A stretch of DNA of 64,000 nt from Symbiodinium sp. CCMP2592 (taxonomy: Eukaryota > Sar > Dinophyceae > Suessiales > Symbiodiniaceae): the NCBI GenBank assembly GCA_905221615.1, contig CAJNDT010000499.1:95256-159255 (forward strand), given 5' to 3'. Positions 1-11,257 of the stretch are shown piece after piece. The position numbers were made by a program, and so were the translations under genes. Under the pieces are notes generated by a model. It made no database searches, was not told the origin of the DNA, and saw nothing but the letters and a program-made list of their open reading frames with translations. Each line of letters starts with the position of its first letter. Position 1 is the first letter of the stretch.

Positions 1-480
1 TAAGGGAGCCAGCTTGGGGGCCCAAAAAGCCCAAGGGATCTAACGACTCATATATAGAGGCTTTTGTGCCCAAAGACCATACTATACAAGGCTTTCGGGC
101 TCTTTTGATCCCCAGGGAAGGGACCCAAATTTAGAGAATAACCCAATTCCAGGATGTCGGAAGTTCACGTCTGCAGGGCTTCTTCGGTGCTTCCGGGCTT
201 TGTGGCCCACGGCTTGGCTTTACAGTAGAAGCCCAAAAGTTGGATAGGGAATCCCAGCACTATTTGGCCTTAATCCGGTTTCAAACTTTATGGGGTTTAC
301 TGTTACGGGCTTGGCGGGTTTAGGGTTTGAGGGCTTGGATGTAGGGTTTAGGGGTGTTGGGCTTCGGGGTTTAGGGGTTTAGGCTTTTAGGGTTTTAGGG
401 TCTGGGGCTCAAGGGTTTGAGGGCTTACATGGTTTAGGATTTCGGGTTTGGGTTTTTGGAATTTGGGGTTCAGGGTTGAG
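1..480. repeat. Degenerate TTTAGGG-like DNA
   Basis: G-rich-strand units (TTTAGGG, TTAGGGTTT, GGGTTTA) dominate from about 295 to 500, mixed with unique sequence. No gene seen. Confidence 0.6.
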
Positions 481-504
481 GGGTTTAGGGTTAAGGGTTC
501 AGGG

Positions 505-655
505 CATGTCGCGTCTTACCCAAACACAAGATGCCTTCACGTACCTTCCTGGACGTTTTTTGTCGCACAGGGCCGGGCAATTTCAGCCCCTGGACCCCAC
601 TTCCAAAATCGCCAACTCCCCTCTTTTAAGGGCAGATGCCTGGGATCATGGGGTT
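505..655 (+). CDS. Coding-like segment, unknown
   Basis: Open frame with mixed codons (DAFTYLPGRFLSHRAGQFQP, LDPTSKIANSPLLRADAWD) between TTTAGGG-like runs. No family recognised. May belong with the other plus-strand pieces up to 1.9 kb. Confidence 0.25.
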
Positions 656-719
656 GAGGGTTCGAGATTGGAGTGTTAGAGGTGGGTTTAGGATGTTTTA
701 GGCATCGTAACGGGGAGCT

Positions 720-893
720 GTGGGTTTAGCAGGCGTTATGATAAATTCAGCCTTATCTCTTTGCTGTAAGACGGGCATCTACTATGGTTCGGACAGCTCC
801 CTGACCCAAGGACCTGCTGTAGACCCTGAATGGTACGATCCTCACCGCATAATATCTGAAAAGGGGACCCCTAAGTGTCTGGAACCAGCCATA
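720..893 (+). CDS. Coding-like segment, unknown
   Basis: Reads TGIYYGSDSSLTQGPAVDPE, WYDPHRIISEKGTPKCLEPA with good codon diversity, ending at a TTTAGGG-like run. No family recognised. Confidence 0.3.
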
Positions 894-919
894 AGGTTTA
901 GGGTTTAGGGCTTTGGATC

Positions 920-1165
920 GCATGTCGCTGCTAATTCATATCACGAGCTATGTACTGTCGTTATTGCCCCCCCCAAAGGAGACGATTCTCGAAAACAGCT
1001 GCCAAGGTATGACCCCTCCTACCGCGCAGATATGTGCTAACTCCTGCATCGCCACGGGTCTGACCATTTTCTGGAAGAAACCTACCGCCGGGCAGGTTGC
1101 ACTTCCGAGCACCCCGTGCGAAACCTCTCTGCCCATCGGCCGCTGGAATACCCGGAGCAACACCA
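920..1165 (+). pseudogene. Coding-like segment interrupted by TAA
   Basis: One frame reads SHVAANSYHELCTVVIAPPK, GDDSRKQLPRYDPSYRADMC, then TAA, then in the same frame LLHRHGSDHFLEETYRRAGC and so on to QADLT. Either a GC-donor intron starts at the TGC or this is a broken gene. The ATG-initiated frame at 913-1176 appears to be its shadow. Confidence 0.28.
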
Positions 1166-1249
1166 AGCGGACCTAACCTTAAGGTTTAGGGTTCGGGTTC
1201 GGCAGAAGACGCCAAACCCTAAAGGCCTTAAGCCCTCCAGCTCGCGTCG

Positions 1250-1910
1250 GTGATTGCCGAGTCACATCTGTCTCGGTGCCGAAGACGTCCTTAGATGGCA
1301 GCTTGCGGTGGTTTGGCGTTGCAGTCTCTGCCAGCCTTTACACGTTTATGCCATCCCCGCGCGAAACCTGTACAAACTCTTAAAAGACCCTGAATCTCAA
1401 TCCAGGATATTGGTTTTTAGAGGCGGCCGGTTCTGGATTGGCGACTGTTTCCGGCTTCCAAGAGTCAAGAGAAGCAGTCAAAGGAAGCGACGAAGGTTTC
1501 CGTGAGTCCAAGAAAGTATCTTGCAGTTTGGTATAATGCTATTGACTTTTCAAGTTATACAGATTGGGCATTTAGACCACCTAAAAGGAGTTATTGAAAT
1601 CCAGACCCCAATTATTGCGTGCCACCCTATCGCAATCGACCAGCTTAACTTGGCAAGTCAAAGGTGCACTCCAGTTTTGGGAAACGTCGACGGTCACCGC
1701 GATCACAGCGGAGAGGCCAAGAAATATCCAAATTCCTTGCCGGCAATGTCAGGTATGTGCTTGGATTCGCACATGTCGGTCTCACATACCCGGCCTAGCC
1801 AGAAAGAGTAAGCTCCCCCCGAGCCCTAACATGTACGCTTTGGTGTCCTTATTCAGATTCAGCCCCAACCCCCGAAGACAAAACCGTCAGGAACCTACAG
1901 CAAACAGCTG
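1250..1910 (+). pseudogene. Coding-like region with shifted frames and stops
   Basis: Several frames look protein-like in turn: HVYAIPARNLYKLLKDPESQ near 1345-1410, YLAVWYNAIDFSSYTDWAFR near 1515-1580, then NPDPNYCVPPYRNRPA, HSSFGKRRRSPRSQRRGQEI. The last three are in one frame but separated by TGA and TAA. This may be a decayed gene or exons separated by very short introns. Confidence 0.25.
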
Positions 1911-2384
1911 AAGTAAACCAGAAAAAGGTACCACACTTCAGGGTCTACGTAGGGTCCCGTTTGGGCTTAGGGTTTAGGGTTTACAGCAGGGCTCCAAACG
2001 TGCCTAAGCCCTCCGGCCGCCGAATCCCAAACCCGACCCTGGCCCTGGCACTTAGATACTAAGTGCCAAATGACAAAAAAATGACAAATAACTGACAAAC
2101 CAAAAATTTTTGATGAAGTCCGAAGTCTGGAGGCCCGAAATTCTTACAAACTTAGTAACTAAGGTCATACATAAAGTAGCAGGTACCTGTACTTATAAGC
2201 ACTTATAACCTCAACGAAGGTACTTCTAGCCTCACCTACTGAGTCCCATGATCCAACAAGTACATATGCCCTACTAAGCCATAAGCCATGTAGTATAGGG
2301 CGCCTCCGGGCTGGAACATGCCTTTCGAGCATATTCTGAAATAGGTATGTTTGTATGTATGTGTGTACTATAAATAACATATAT

Positions 2385-2476
2385 ATATATATACATACAT
2401 AGGGAGAGAATGTATGTATGTACTAAATATATGTGTGTATATATATATATATATAATATACATACATAGAGAGAAA

Positions 2477-2524
<48 letters not shown>

Positions 2525-2565
2525 GATAGAGAGATAGAGAGAGAGAGAGAAAACAAGAGAGAAAC

Positions 2566-2596
<31 letters not shown>

Positions 2597-2614
2597 AAAA
2601 AAAAAAGAGAGAAC

Positions 2615-2650
<36 letters not shown>
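2385..2650. repeat. TA then GA microsatellite
   Basis: (TA)n and TATG tracts, then about 190 bp of near-pure (GA)n with short A runs. The Ser/Leu-rich minus frame here is an artefact. Confidence 0.9.
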
Positions 2651-2654
<4 letters not shown>

Positions 2655-2689
2655 CTGTAGGGGCTCCGGCTGTGGGTTCAGGGAACCTT

Positions 2690-2820
2690 TGAGAAGGGTT
2701 TACAGTAGGTTTTATTAGCGGTTTGGGTTTTGGTTTTAGGGTTTAGGCTTTGGGACTTAGGGTTTGGGGTTTTGGGGTTTAGGGGTTTAGGGGTTTAGGG
2801 TTTTTTCAGGTTTCATAGAG
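2690..2820. repeat. TTTAGGG-like cluster
   Basis: Repeated GGTTTAGGG/GGGTTTTGG units. No gene seen. Confidence 0.6.
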
Positions 2821-3029
2821 AGTTGAGGTTGGATCGCTTCAGCTTCAGCGCAGGGTCCGTTGACACTTGAGAACATAGAACATGCCTCGCACCTGTCGCC
2901 GGCTTGCTGTGCCGAACGGATCCTTCTACAGCCAATGTACCCAAGTACGGAACTTTGAACCAAATTCGTCTTCGTCTGAAATGACAAGTTCCTACGAGCC
3001 ACCTGACGATTGAGCTGAAATCACATGAA

Positions 3030-3225
3030 GTAGGCAGCCCCGATGCCCCAGTGCCCCCAGCGTGCTCATTATGTTCTCGCCGGCTACAGGCATTACGACA
3101 AGTACTCTGCTGTCATGATTGTCGTGGTACTGCTAGTCTGCTGATGAAGACCACACTTGCTTTCCCTTCGCCACACCCCATCCCCCATCCCTCCTCCACA
3201 AAGCTCAACAGTTGCAGAGCAGGCG
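3030..3225 (+). CDS. Cys-rich coding-like segment
   Basis: Open frame lacking ATG: VPPACSLCSRRLQALRQVLC, CHDCRGTASLLMKTTLAFPS. The CxxC and CCxxC spacing hints at a small zinc-binding element. No family recognised. Confidence 0.2.
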
Positions 3226-3667
3226 TGTGATCTGAGCTGGGCCATGCGATGGCTGCAATAGGCTGCAGGGCAGCACGCTGAACCCCAACTATCTACGCAA
3301 GCACATGACTAGTTTGTTTTGAGGGTTAAGGCTACGGGTTTACAGTACATGGATAGGTTTTAGATTTTAGGATTTAGGGGAGTTGTGGTTCTGGGGTCCG
3401 CGCGCGCCTACCCCGCCAAACCCTCCTGGGATGTCACGGGGCTGCAGCACCCGCTCCCCGCCCGCGCGGACGGGGAACGTCGTCCTAGGTCCTAAGCAAA
3501 CCTGATTTCGAGCCAAAAGGGCCAAGTGGCACGAGGTTCATGACTCGGGGTAAGGACTCTAAGTCTATGGATCATGTATGGAGTTACGAACTGTCCTCAT
3601 GCATATTTGACAGCTTAATGATCCCTTCAGACTCAAGACTGTACATGCTGGCTTGCCGAAACTATCT

Positions 3668-3770
3668 GTATGTGGGTAGTTGTCAAAAATATGGTCCCCT
3701 TTTGGGTACCCTAAATCGTAGGTGCCGTATTATACCCAAAACGGGACCCTAAGTTTGACAACCACCCATG
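3668..3770. mobile_element. IR-G palindromic element
   Basis: IR-G: ends TGGGTGGTTGTCAAAATTA, core TATTATAATACGGCACCTAA. Confidence 0.88.
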
Positions 3771-3842
3771 TGTATTCCGCACAAGTATTGGATCTCAGGG
3801 ATCACAAACCCAACAGTAGCTCAACATCTTCTCCGGTTTGGG

Positions 3843-3945
3843 CGTGGCTGAGTTGTCCTTTAAGCCCATTGACGCTTTTGTTTACTATTCTGATTCTCTA
3901 CAAAATAGTAAGGAATATTGAAAAATCCCAAAAGACAGCCCAGGT
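3843..3945. mobile_element. IR-O element
   Basis: Ends GGCTGAGTTGTCCTTTAAGC; second copy at 27965-28076. Confidence 0.75.
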
Positions 3946-3990
3946 GGGGGGGCTTTACCAACCCTCAACTCCGTCTAGAATCCTGCATCC

Positions 3991-4116
3991 ACCTACTTTC
4001 AGGGGCAGGGGACTTAGTAAGCAGGGTATAAGGGGTTGTAATTGGGGTAACTCCATTTAGCGTTCCTATAACTCTACTTATAGCCTACTTACTAAGTCCC
4101 CTGCCCCTCTAAGTAG
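3991..4116. mobile_element. IR-C palindromic element
   Basis: IR-C: about 120-130 bp, ends CTACTTGGAGGGGCAGGGGA then CTTAGTAAGTAGGTTATAAG. Confidence 0.75.
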
Positions 4117-4233
4117 CCCCCAAACCCTAAACCCCATAGATCCCTTTAAGGAACCCTTTAGATCCCTTAAGTCTCCTGCCCCTCCAAGTACCGCCCACAC
4201 GCAACACCTCGAGACCCAGGCAGAACTCAAGCC

Positions 4234-4339
4234 CCAAGGGTGCATGTACCCATATAGCATATACTTTGGGTCAATGTACCTATATAGGGAGTACCTTAAG
4301 GCCAATGTATATACTATATGAGTACATGGATCCTTAGGG
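4234..4339. mobile_element. IR-D palindromic element
   Basis: IR-D: about 105 bp, ends AAGGCTCCATGTACCCATAT, core TAAAGTACCTATATAGGGAC. Confidence 0.75.
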
Positions 4340-4429
4340 AAGCAGCCCTAGCACTCGCAAAAACGCGCCTGCGCCTTCATCATCGCGGCGTAGTCGATGC
4401 ATGGGCCAGTCAGAATCTGTGCTGCGGCC

Positions 4430-4470
4430 GATGATGCTGATAATGATGATGATGATGATGATGACGATGA
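4430..4470. repeat. (GAT)n microsatellite
   Basis: GATGATGATGATGATGATGA run. The minus strand just before it reads AAAQILTGPCIDYAAMMKAQ, which may be coding; confidence in that is low. Confidence 0.6.
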
Positions 4471-5089
4471 TTATGATGAAGGAGAAGGACACGATAATGA
4501 CGATGGAGATGACTACCTGAGAACGCAAACGCCTACGATAAGTCTAGGCTGACGATCGAGGACGTGAAAGTGGTGATGAAGTGCATCATTCCCACGGTCA
4601 TTCGGAAGAAAGATGCCACATACATAACATGAAGACGAGGAGTGCGCACTACGAGCACAATATGAACATTTTGACGTGACGATGTCGAGAACGACCGGAA
4701 CGTTGAGGGTATGTCTATTCGGTCATGCAAGGGAAAGTATAATGCAGATGTCGCAAGAACTTAGTCGTTGCAGTTGTTGAAAATGGAAAATGTGGGTGCT
4801 CTTGTCGTGGTCTCGTGATTGGAGCCGTTGTAATCGTTATGGATGGCAGTGCAGTGGAGGCAAGCACTGCTGCTCTAGGTTCTCGTTATTTGCCTGCTCT
4901 AGCTAGAGTTGCTACCAAAGCTGCTGTTGTTCCTACATCGTTGCCATCGTCGTCGCTGTCGTTGCTGTCTTTGTCGTTGTCGTCTTGGAGGCAGTTTATC
5001 CTTGTTGTTGTTGGCGGTGGTCGAATTCCGGTCTACTCAGGCTACTCCTCTTGCCGCACAAAAAGAACCGAAACCATGCCCTAAACCCT

Positions 5090-5360
5090 AAACCCCTAAA
5101 CCCGAGACCACGCAATCCGATAAGCTCCTGAACCGTGTGAACCCCTACTTAAAGGCTCATGGGACTTTAGTTAGTAAGGATCTCATTAAGTTCCCATGAG
5201 GCTATCCTGAAATAGACATAGATCCTTACCTATCTTTGAACCATCCTTGCTAAGTCCCATGAGCCTTTAGTTTAAGTATAGTACCCTTACTCCTACCTAT
5301 ATACCTCAAAATCCTCAAGGGAGCACTTCCTAATGCTTCAATCATGGACCTGAAACCCTA
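5090..5360. other. Degenerate IR-C-like and telomere-like DNA, no gene
   Basis: CTCATGGGACTTAGTTAGTA and its complement lie about 110 bp apart at 5157-5270, flanked by CCCTAAA units. Confidence 0.5.
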
Positions 5361-5428
5361 AACCCACAGACACGCGCCTCGTAGCCTGTCTCCGTTATCA
5401 AAATCGTGTGCTCCTCAGCGTTTTCATA

Positions 5429-5530
5429 TGGGCGGTTGTCAAAATTAGGGTCCCTTTTCGGGTCCCTATTATAATACGGCACCTATTATTTAGGGTACCC
5501 AAAAAAGGGACCCTAATTTGAAAACCAGCC
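5429..5530. mobile_element. IR-G palindromic element
   Basis: Complete copy. Confidence 0.9.
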
Positions 5531-5583
5531 ATATCTCAAGGGCTTCGGTGCCGGCCGAGGCCCGGCCCGCTTCTTTAGGGTTC

Positions 5584-5698
5584 AGCCCAGACCTTCCAAA
5601 CTCCCCTAATTAAGGAATATACCCTAAATCATATTAGGGATCCTAGTATAGCTTAAGGTATATTGCTTAATTAAGGGATTTTTGGAAGGTCTGGGAGG
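5584..5698. mobile_element. IR-F palindromic element
   Basis: IR-F: ends CCCAGACCTTCCAAAACCCC, core TTAATTAAGGAATATACC. Confidence 0.88.
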
Positions 5699-6307
5699 TT
5701 TTAGGGCTTAGGGTTGCAGTTTTAGGGTTAAGGCTTTAGGGGTTTAGGGTTTAGGGTTTATCCATCCTAAACCCTGCGGAATGGATCATGCTACTTCGTA
5801 ACTGTACATAAAGCTACAAACAAAGCAAACTATACTCATAATCGCTTAGAATTGATTATAGCCCCGATTGATTAGGGTACTTGTGACCGTGCTTCCACAC
5901 TTAGTGCCATGATGCTCCAAGTGCACCCTTTTAGAGCCAGAAGAGAAGTACGTCGACGCCCGCGGACAGTCGAGATATGGGCTGCGAACACCCTAAGCTT
6001 AAACCAACCCTCCACACTGAAGCTTCGTCTTTCCTAAGAATCCACGTGCCCATATAGTAGATGCGCTGGCCCTGAAGAACGGAAATTAGAGCCTCTGTGC
6101 GGACCAAGTGTATGCTACAGGGGTACATAGACCGCTAGGGTTTAGAATTGAGCCGTGCGTCAAACTGTGCTGACCAAGCCGACTGCAGTGTACGCAAAGT
6201 CCTGGCGCGCAAGCAAGAGTAAAACTCGTCTTGGGTTTAAGGTTCAGGGTTCTAGGGCTTTACGGCCTGCCTAGGTTGCAAGGTTCAGGGCTTTCTAACA
6301 GTTTATC

Positions 6308-6416
6308 CCTAAGGGTCCATGTACCCATAAAGTATATACATTGGCCTGAAAGTACTCCCTATATTGGTACATTGGACCCAAAGTATATGCTGTATGGGTA
6401 CATGGATCCTTAGGGT
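6308..6416. mobile_element. IR-D palindromic element
   Basis: Complete copy. Confidence 0.85.
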
Positions 6417-6586
6417 ATGGTGTCAGAGCTTATTGCTTTGGTCTTCCTAGAGCACTCAGTGCTTGGAGACAACCGTGCAATATACACATTACTTTGTAGG
6501 CCGGGTTCTTCTGGGGAGCCTTTAAGGGGACCCTTTAAGGGGTCTATAAGGGTTCTATAAATAAAGGGTTTAGGGTTTAGGAATAC

Positions 6587-6689
6587 TGGGAGTTTCCAAA
6601 TACATGGGGGACCCTAATATGGTACCGAATCTCGTAGGACCCTTAGTATAAGTACCCCAAGTAAGGTACCCTATTTCGGAATCTCCCAT
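6587..6689. mobile_element. IR-A palindromic element
   Basis: Ends GGGAGTTTCCAAAT / TTTCGGAATCTCCCA. IR-A: about 100 bp, terminal repeats starting GGGAGTTTCCGAAAATAGGG, core with GTACCCTAAATAGTAGGATCC. Confidence 0.75.
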
Positions 6690-8612
6690 ATGGGAGGTCC
6701 GGAACATTCGCAGCCAGCAGAAGCAGCAGCAAGGAGGAGAAGAGCAGGAGAGGGAGAGTAGGAGGAGGAGCAGCAACAGCAGTGGAAATAGCAGAAGCAG
6801 GCACACGGTGACTCCGTGGTGGGCAGGGTAGCAGCAGCAACAGTAGCCGAAGAAGACAACAAATAAGAAGACGGGAAATGCCTATTCTAAGCAATGAGCC
6901 CTTGACCCCAGAAAAGCAAACAGTCCTAGATTACCTAGACCCTCCATCTACCCTCTATTAGACCCTAAATGCCCCTTATTTGGGACCATAATATACCCCT
7001 ACTTGAGGGTACAAGGAGGGTCCTGGTACTTGGCTTGATAAGATTCAGAAACAGGCCTCAACACTTGATCATGTGCTCTTCGCTTCTTCCTGAAAGTTGA
7101 GGAGAACGCAATATCCATCCTTTGCTGGTGCAGCCAGCATGTTCAGACCGCGCCAGCAAAACCAATTTAGCTTGGACCGAATATGTGATCCTGTCCGCAC
7201 ACACACACACACATACCGATAGCTTATAGCCTGGCCTTAGCAGGGCTGCTAGTTAGGTTCTTAGGGTCAATTTATGTATTGTCAGTGTAGGCGCATTGAC
7301 CTCAGCAAACGGCTTTTTTGCGAGGTCCATCCGGCGACAAACTGGTGATGCTTGTGTAACTAGGGTTATAATTAGGGTAGCTATACTTATAACTACTTAT
7401 TACCCAAATTAAGGTACTTATAACCTCAATTACTAAGTGTGTTCGGGCATGATCCACGAGCTTCGAGCTTGGCAGTGTAGGGACCTTAATTAAAGATGGA
7501 AACGTCATTTTGAGGGACAGATTGTTATAGTACTCGACTACTTGATGCGAACCCCTAAAGTGAACCCAGAAGGTTGGCACATGGATTTAGGACGACTAGC
7601 ACCGGGATTTCCTATGCATTACATTCAGGGCATGGGGATAACGATGTTCGAATCTTCTGGCTTCTCCGCTAGCTTGTGTTGATTCTGGGAGATACCTACC
7701 TCTCCGAGCCCGCTGTATGGGTGAAAGCTTTGCTCAAAGTTAGGGATTAGAGTTTAGAATAGAGGGTTTAGGGCTTATACTTCATACGGATTCGGGTTTA
7801 GGGTGTTTAAAGTATAGGGTTTAGTTTAAAGCAGCGCATGACCGTATGAGTTCTCCTTCCTGTACTTACCCCGAGAACCCGAAACTGTCGATGACGCAAC
7901 CCGCAGACTTTCTTCATCCACCAGAATCCCGAAGCTCCCGTACCCTACGGAAAGAGCCTTCGTCATCAGGCGCTACACATGACACACAAATAGTAGGACG
8001 CTTGTTGGAGGCGGCAAAAAAATGATGAAAGGCTGCTTCTACTCGCACAAGCTCTACCTCACAAACCTGCAGCTGCGGTCCGAAAATGATTCTCTCGGAT
8101 TCCCTGTAGCCCTTTAATAACTGAGCTCCATAATAAGGGTACGCTTTTCCTACAACTCGGTTTTAGTAAAGGAACCGAAAAAGGAATAGGGCCAAAGGGT
8201 ACTACTGGAGAACCCAGTTCTAGCTGCTCAAGACTCATGGACTCAGGGCGTGGTCTCGATCCGTGTACAGTAAATCTCCACACTTGCGTTGTAATCCATG
8301 GGTCTCCGGATATTATGTTTCGTGTTTTGGATTTTTGATGAAGTCATTTATGCATGTATGCATGTACGAATATACCTATGTGTACATGGGTATGTATCTG
8401 TATATATACAGATACATATATATATATATATATACTGGGTGACTCAGCGTTTAGGTACTGAGATGCCCATGATTCGAGACCATCCAAATCGGGGCGATCA
8501 TTTCATGAGCCCGATCTCAACCAAATCATCTTTGGAATATCCAGCCTGGTCGGGTGATAAAGATGGAAAAAGCGTGAAGCTTAGCGTTTAGGGTTTAGGG
8601 CATTACCCTGAC

Positions 8613-8726
8613 CAAAGGGTCCATGTACTCATATAGTACATACATTAATATTGGCCTTAAAGTACTCCCTATAGACGTACATTGGGCCGGAAGTATATGC
8701 TTTATGGGTACATGGACCCTTCGGGG
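8613..8726. mobile_element. IR-D palindromic element
   Basis: Complete copy. Confidence 0.85.
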
Positions 8727-8807
8727 TAAGGTTTAGTGTTCAGGGCCTCCAAGAAGGCATTGTGCCATGATGTGGGTTGAAATGAAACCTATTACAGCCT
8801 GCATGTA

Positions 8808-8886
8808 ATATAGGGGCCTTAATGATTAGAATAGGGTTTTTGGGCCTATAATTATATATAATGTAGGTGATCATTAAGGCCCCTGT
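8808..8886. mobile_element. IR-H palindromic element
   Basis: IR-H: about 100 bp, ends TAGGGGCCTTAATGATTAGA, core with TATACTATAATTATAATAAG. Confidence 0.75.
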
Positions 8887-9299
8887 AGGTATGTCTGTGG
8901 ATTCTTTGACAAGCTTCTGGTTGGAGTTCTAAAAATTTCAGTTCAAGTCAAAAGACGGAAAAACGTCTCCATAATCAGAATGGTCTTTGGGACCTAATTG
9001 CATACTGGTAGTGTATATGGACCCGGTGGGTAAGGGGAACTACAGGGCTCTATAAGTAGGGTCTGTACCTTGGAGTGAGCAAGGTACCTTTCGGAATCCT
9101 AAGTTTTGTGCAGTTTCGGGTTTGGGATTCCGTGCGGCTTAGGTTTTAAGATTTCCTTAGGTCCAAATGCCCCTTGAAGGTAGTGGCCCAACAACTGTAT
9201 ACTGATACTATGAATTCCCTATGTTCATTCATGTCGTCCGCAAGGTTAGACGAACCACCCTGAACCCCAAACACTACGACAGAAATCCTGAACTCTAGA

Positions 9300-9403
9300 C
9301 TCTATACCAATACTGCTGCCACGACGACTACAACTACTACTGCTGCTGCTGCTGCTGCTACTACTACTACTACTACTACTACTGCTATTATTACTACTAC
9401 TAT

Positions 9404-9495
<92 letters not shown>

Positions 9496-9497
9496 GG
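9300..9497. repeat. (CTA)n / (CTG)n trinucleotide tract
   Basis: Nearly 200 bp of CTA/CTG triplets. The polySer minus-strand frame of 99 codons is an artefact of it. Confidence 0.92.
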
Positions 9498-9619
9498 CTT
9501 GCGCGCCTCCTGGCGCCTGGTAGTTTGGAGGTGCTCGAGGGTCAAAAGTATCGGTTTTTACAGGGTTTTGTGAAATCGCAGTTTGGGTACGTTGTCAAAA
9601 ACTACTTTGTTTTACTAAT

Positions 9620-10388
9620 AATTGCAGTTTTGGATGACGATGATGATGCTAGTGATGCTACTGATGATGATGATGATGGTGATGATGAAGATGCTGAGAA
9701 TGCCAACGATGTGCATGTTACTGTTATTGGAAGCCAATATTAGGACTGAGGACTACGGCCACAAGTGCTACTACCTACTACTACTAGGCCTGCTACACTG
9801 CTGCAGAACGACTCGTGCCTTCAGCCCAGTCGAACAAAAGGCCCCATAAAACGCTCCAAAGTACCGGCACTGCCAGTGTTTCTGGCAACAAGAAAACCAT
9901 TGCGCTACTGTTAGTGCCACTGGTACTGGTACTGCTACTGCGACTGCTAGTGCCGCTGCTGCACTATTAGTGTACTGTGCTACTGCTACTGCTACTGCCA
10001 CTGCCACTGTTACTGCTACTGCCAACTCAGGCAAATCGAGCCACTGTGCGGGCCCCCCCGCCTGACGACCCCCCCGCACCAGTGGAAGAAAATGCTTCGA
10101 AAACACACGAAAATCGAGCCACACCGTGGGTATTGCGTTTTCGGCAAAAATCGCCGTTCAGCATGTCGTGATTGACACCCCCACCAAACCCTCGCCTCCC
10201 AGTCGAACAAAAGGCCCCATAAACCGCTCCAAAGTACCGGCACTGCCAGTGTTTTTGGCAACAAGAAAACCCTTGCGGTCGACCATGTCGTTATTAACCC
10301 CCCCCACCCCCCCACCCCCCCAACCCAAAACCTCCCCGAAACACTTGAAAAGAGAGCAAAACACCAGGCGCCAGGAGGCGCGCATGGG

Positions 10389-10419
<31 letters not shown>

Positions 10420-10450
10420 GCTACTGCTACTACTGCTGCTGCTACTATAC
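9620..10450. repeat. Trinucleotide- and hexanucleotide-rich region with a 130-bp duplication
   Basis: GATGAT, CTACTG and TACTGC tracts. The segment AACAAAAGGCCCCATAAA to CAACAAGAAAACC at about 9832-9898 recurs at about 10205-10271. The flanks CCAGGCGCCAGGAGGCGCGC (10365-10384) mirror the edge of the CTA tract at about 9497-9520. No gene seen. Confidence 0.6.
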
Positions 10451-10641
10451 GGGTTCGAGGCCAAGATACGTCCAGAAGCTGCCAGGTGGTGAACCCGGCC
10501 TCGGATTCAGGGCTTTCCCGGAGGGTCCTAGGGCCTAGGGTTGATGATATCAACTTAAACCCTGCAGTACCTTAAGGACCCTTTGAATAGGGCTTTGGCG
10601 CCCATTATACTATAGTTATAATAAGGAACCCCCAAAATACT

Positions 10642-10740
10642 GTTCATGATATACATCCTGCATTACCTTCAGGACCCTAAACTAAGGAACTTATGGTATA
10701 TTCCTTCTCGTGGGTAACGCAGGATTTATATCATCAGCCG
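10642..10740. mobile_element. IR-B palindromic element
   Basis: IR-B: about 100 bp, terminal repeats GGTTGATGATATAAATCCTG, core GGTATATTCCTTATTATGGG. A solo left end lies at 10540-10565. Confidence 0.8.
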
Positions 10741-11257
10741 CAGGAACCGTTGCTGTTTCCTTCTATAACTAAACATGCTCCACTGCAGTCATATGTGTGC
10801 GCATCTATACATACATGTATATACATATATAACTCTTTACAAAGATACACACACACACATATTGGGTCTCAGGTTATTTAGGGGGGTAGAGTCGAGTGGA
10901 TGCTAGGACTGGAGACTGGGATTTGGGGTTCAGGGGTCCCGGGTAGAGGGTCTATGGGGTTCAAGGTTCAAGGGATTAAGGCTTTAGGGTTTATAGGGGT
11001 TTAGGGTTTAAGGGTTTAAGGTTTTGGGGTTTTAGGGTTTAGGGGTTCGATTTAGAGTCTGGTACTCTTCTGTTGTCTATGAACCCCAGAGCTCTACACT
11101 CCCTCGCGACCTAGGCGCGACAGGGAGAGTCTGAGCCGCTGGACCCCCAAACCTGAACTCTGCACCGCAAAAAAACAACGATCCGTAAACCCAACCCCAA
11201 GAAGGTCTGATAAGGCCTAAACAAGACTAGTGCACCAATAATCTAGAAGACCTTCAG

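Larger units (their letters stand above)
5760..7300. other. No convincing gene; elements and CAG-rich DNA
   Basis: IR-D and IR-A elements, a CAGCAGCAG-like tract at 6710-6850 and short telomere-like runs. 7040-7190 is unique (plus frame RTQYPSFAGAASMFRPRQQN), possibly coding. Confidence 0.4.
7300..9240. other. Mixed unique and telomere-like DNA, no gene called
   Basis: A degenerate IR-C-like palindrome at about 7370-7450, TTTAGGG units at 7740-7820, a short coding-like plus frame near 7850-7960 (CTYPENPKLSMTQPADFLHP), TA repeats at 8400-8435, IR-D and IR-H copies. Confidence 0.4.

Noticed and set aside
3722-4060. 112-codon plus frame
   Set aside because: Made of IR-G, IR-O and IR-C element sequence.
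9246-9545. 99-codon polySer frame
   Set aside because: Entirely a translated (CTA)n tract.
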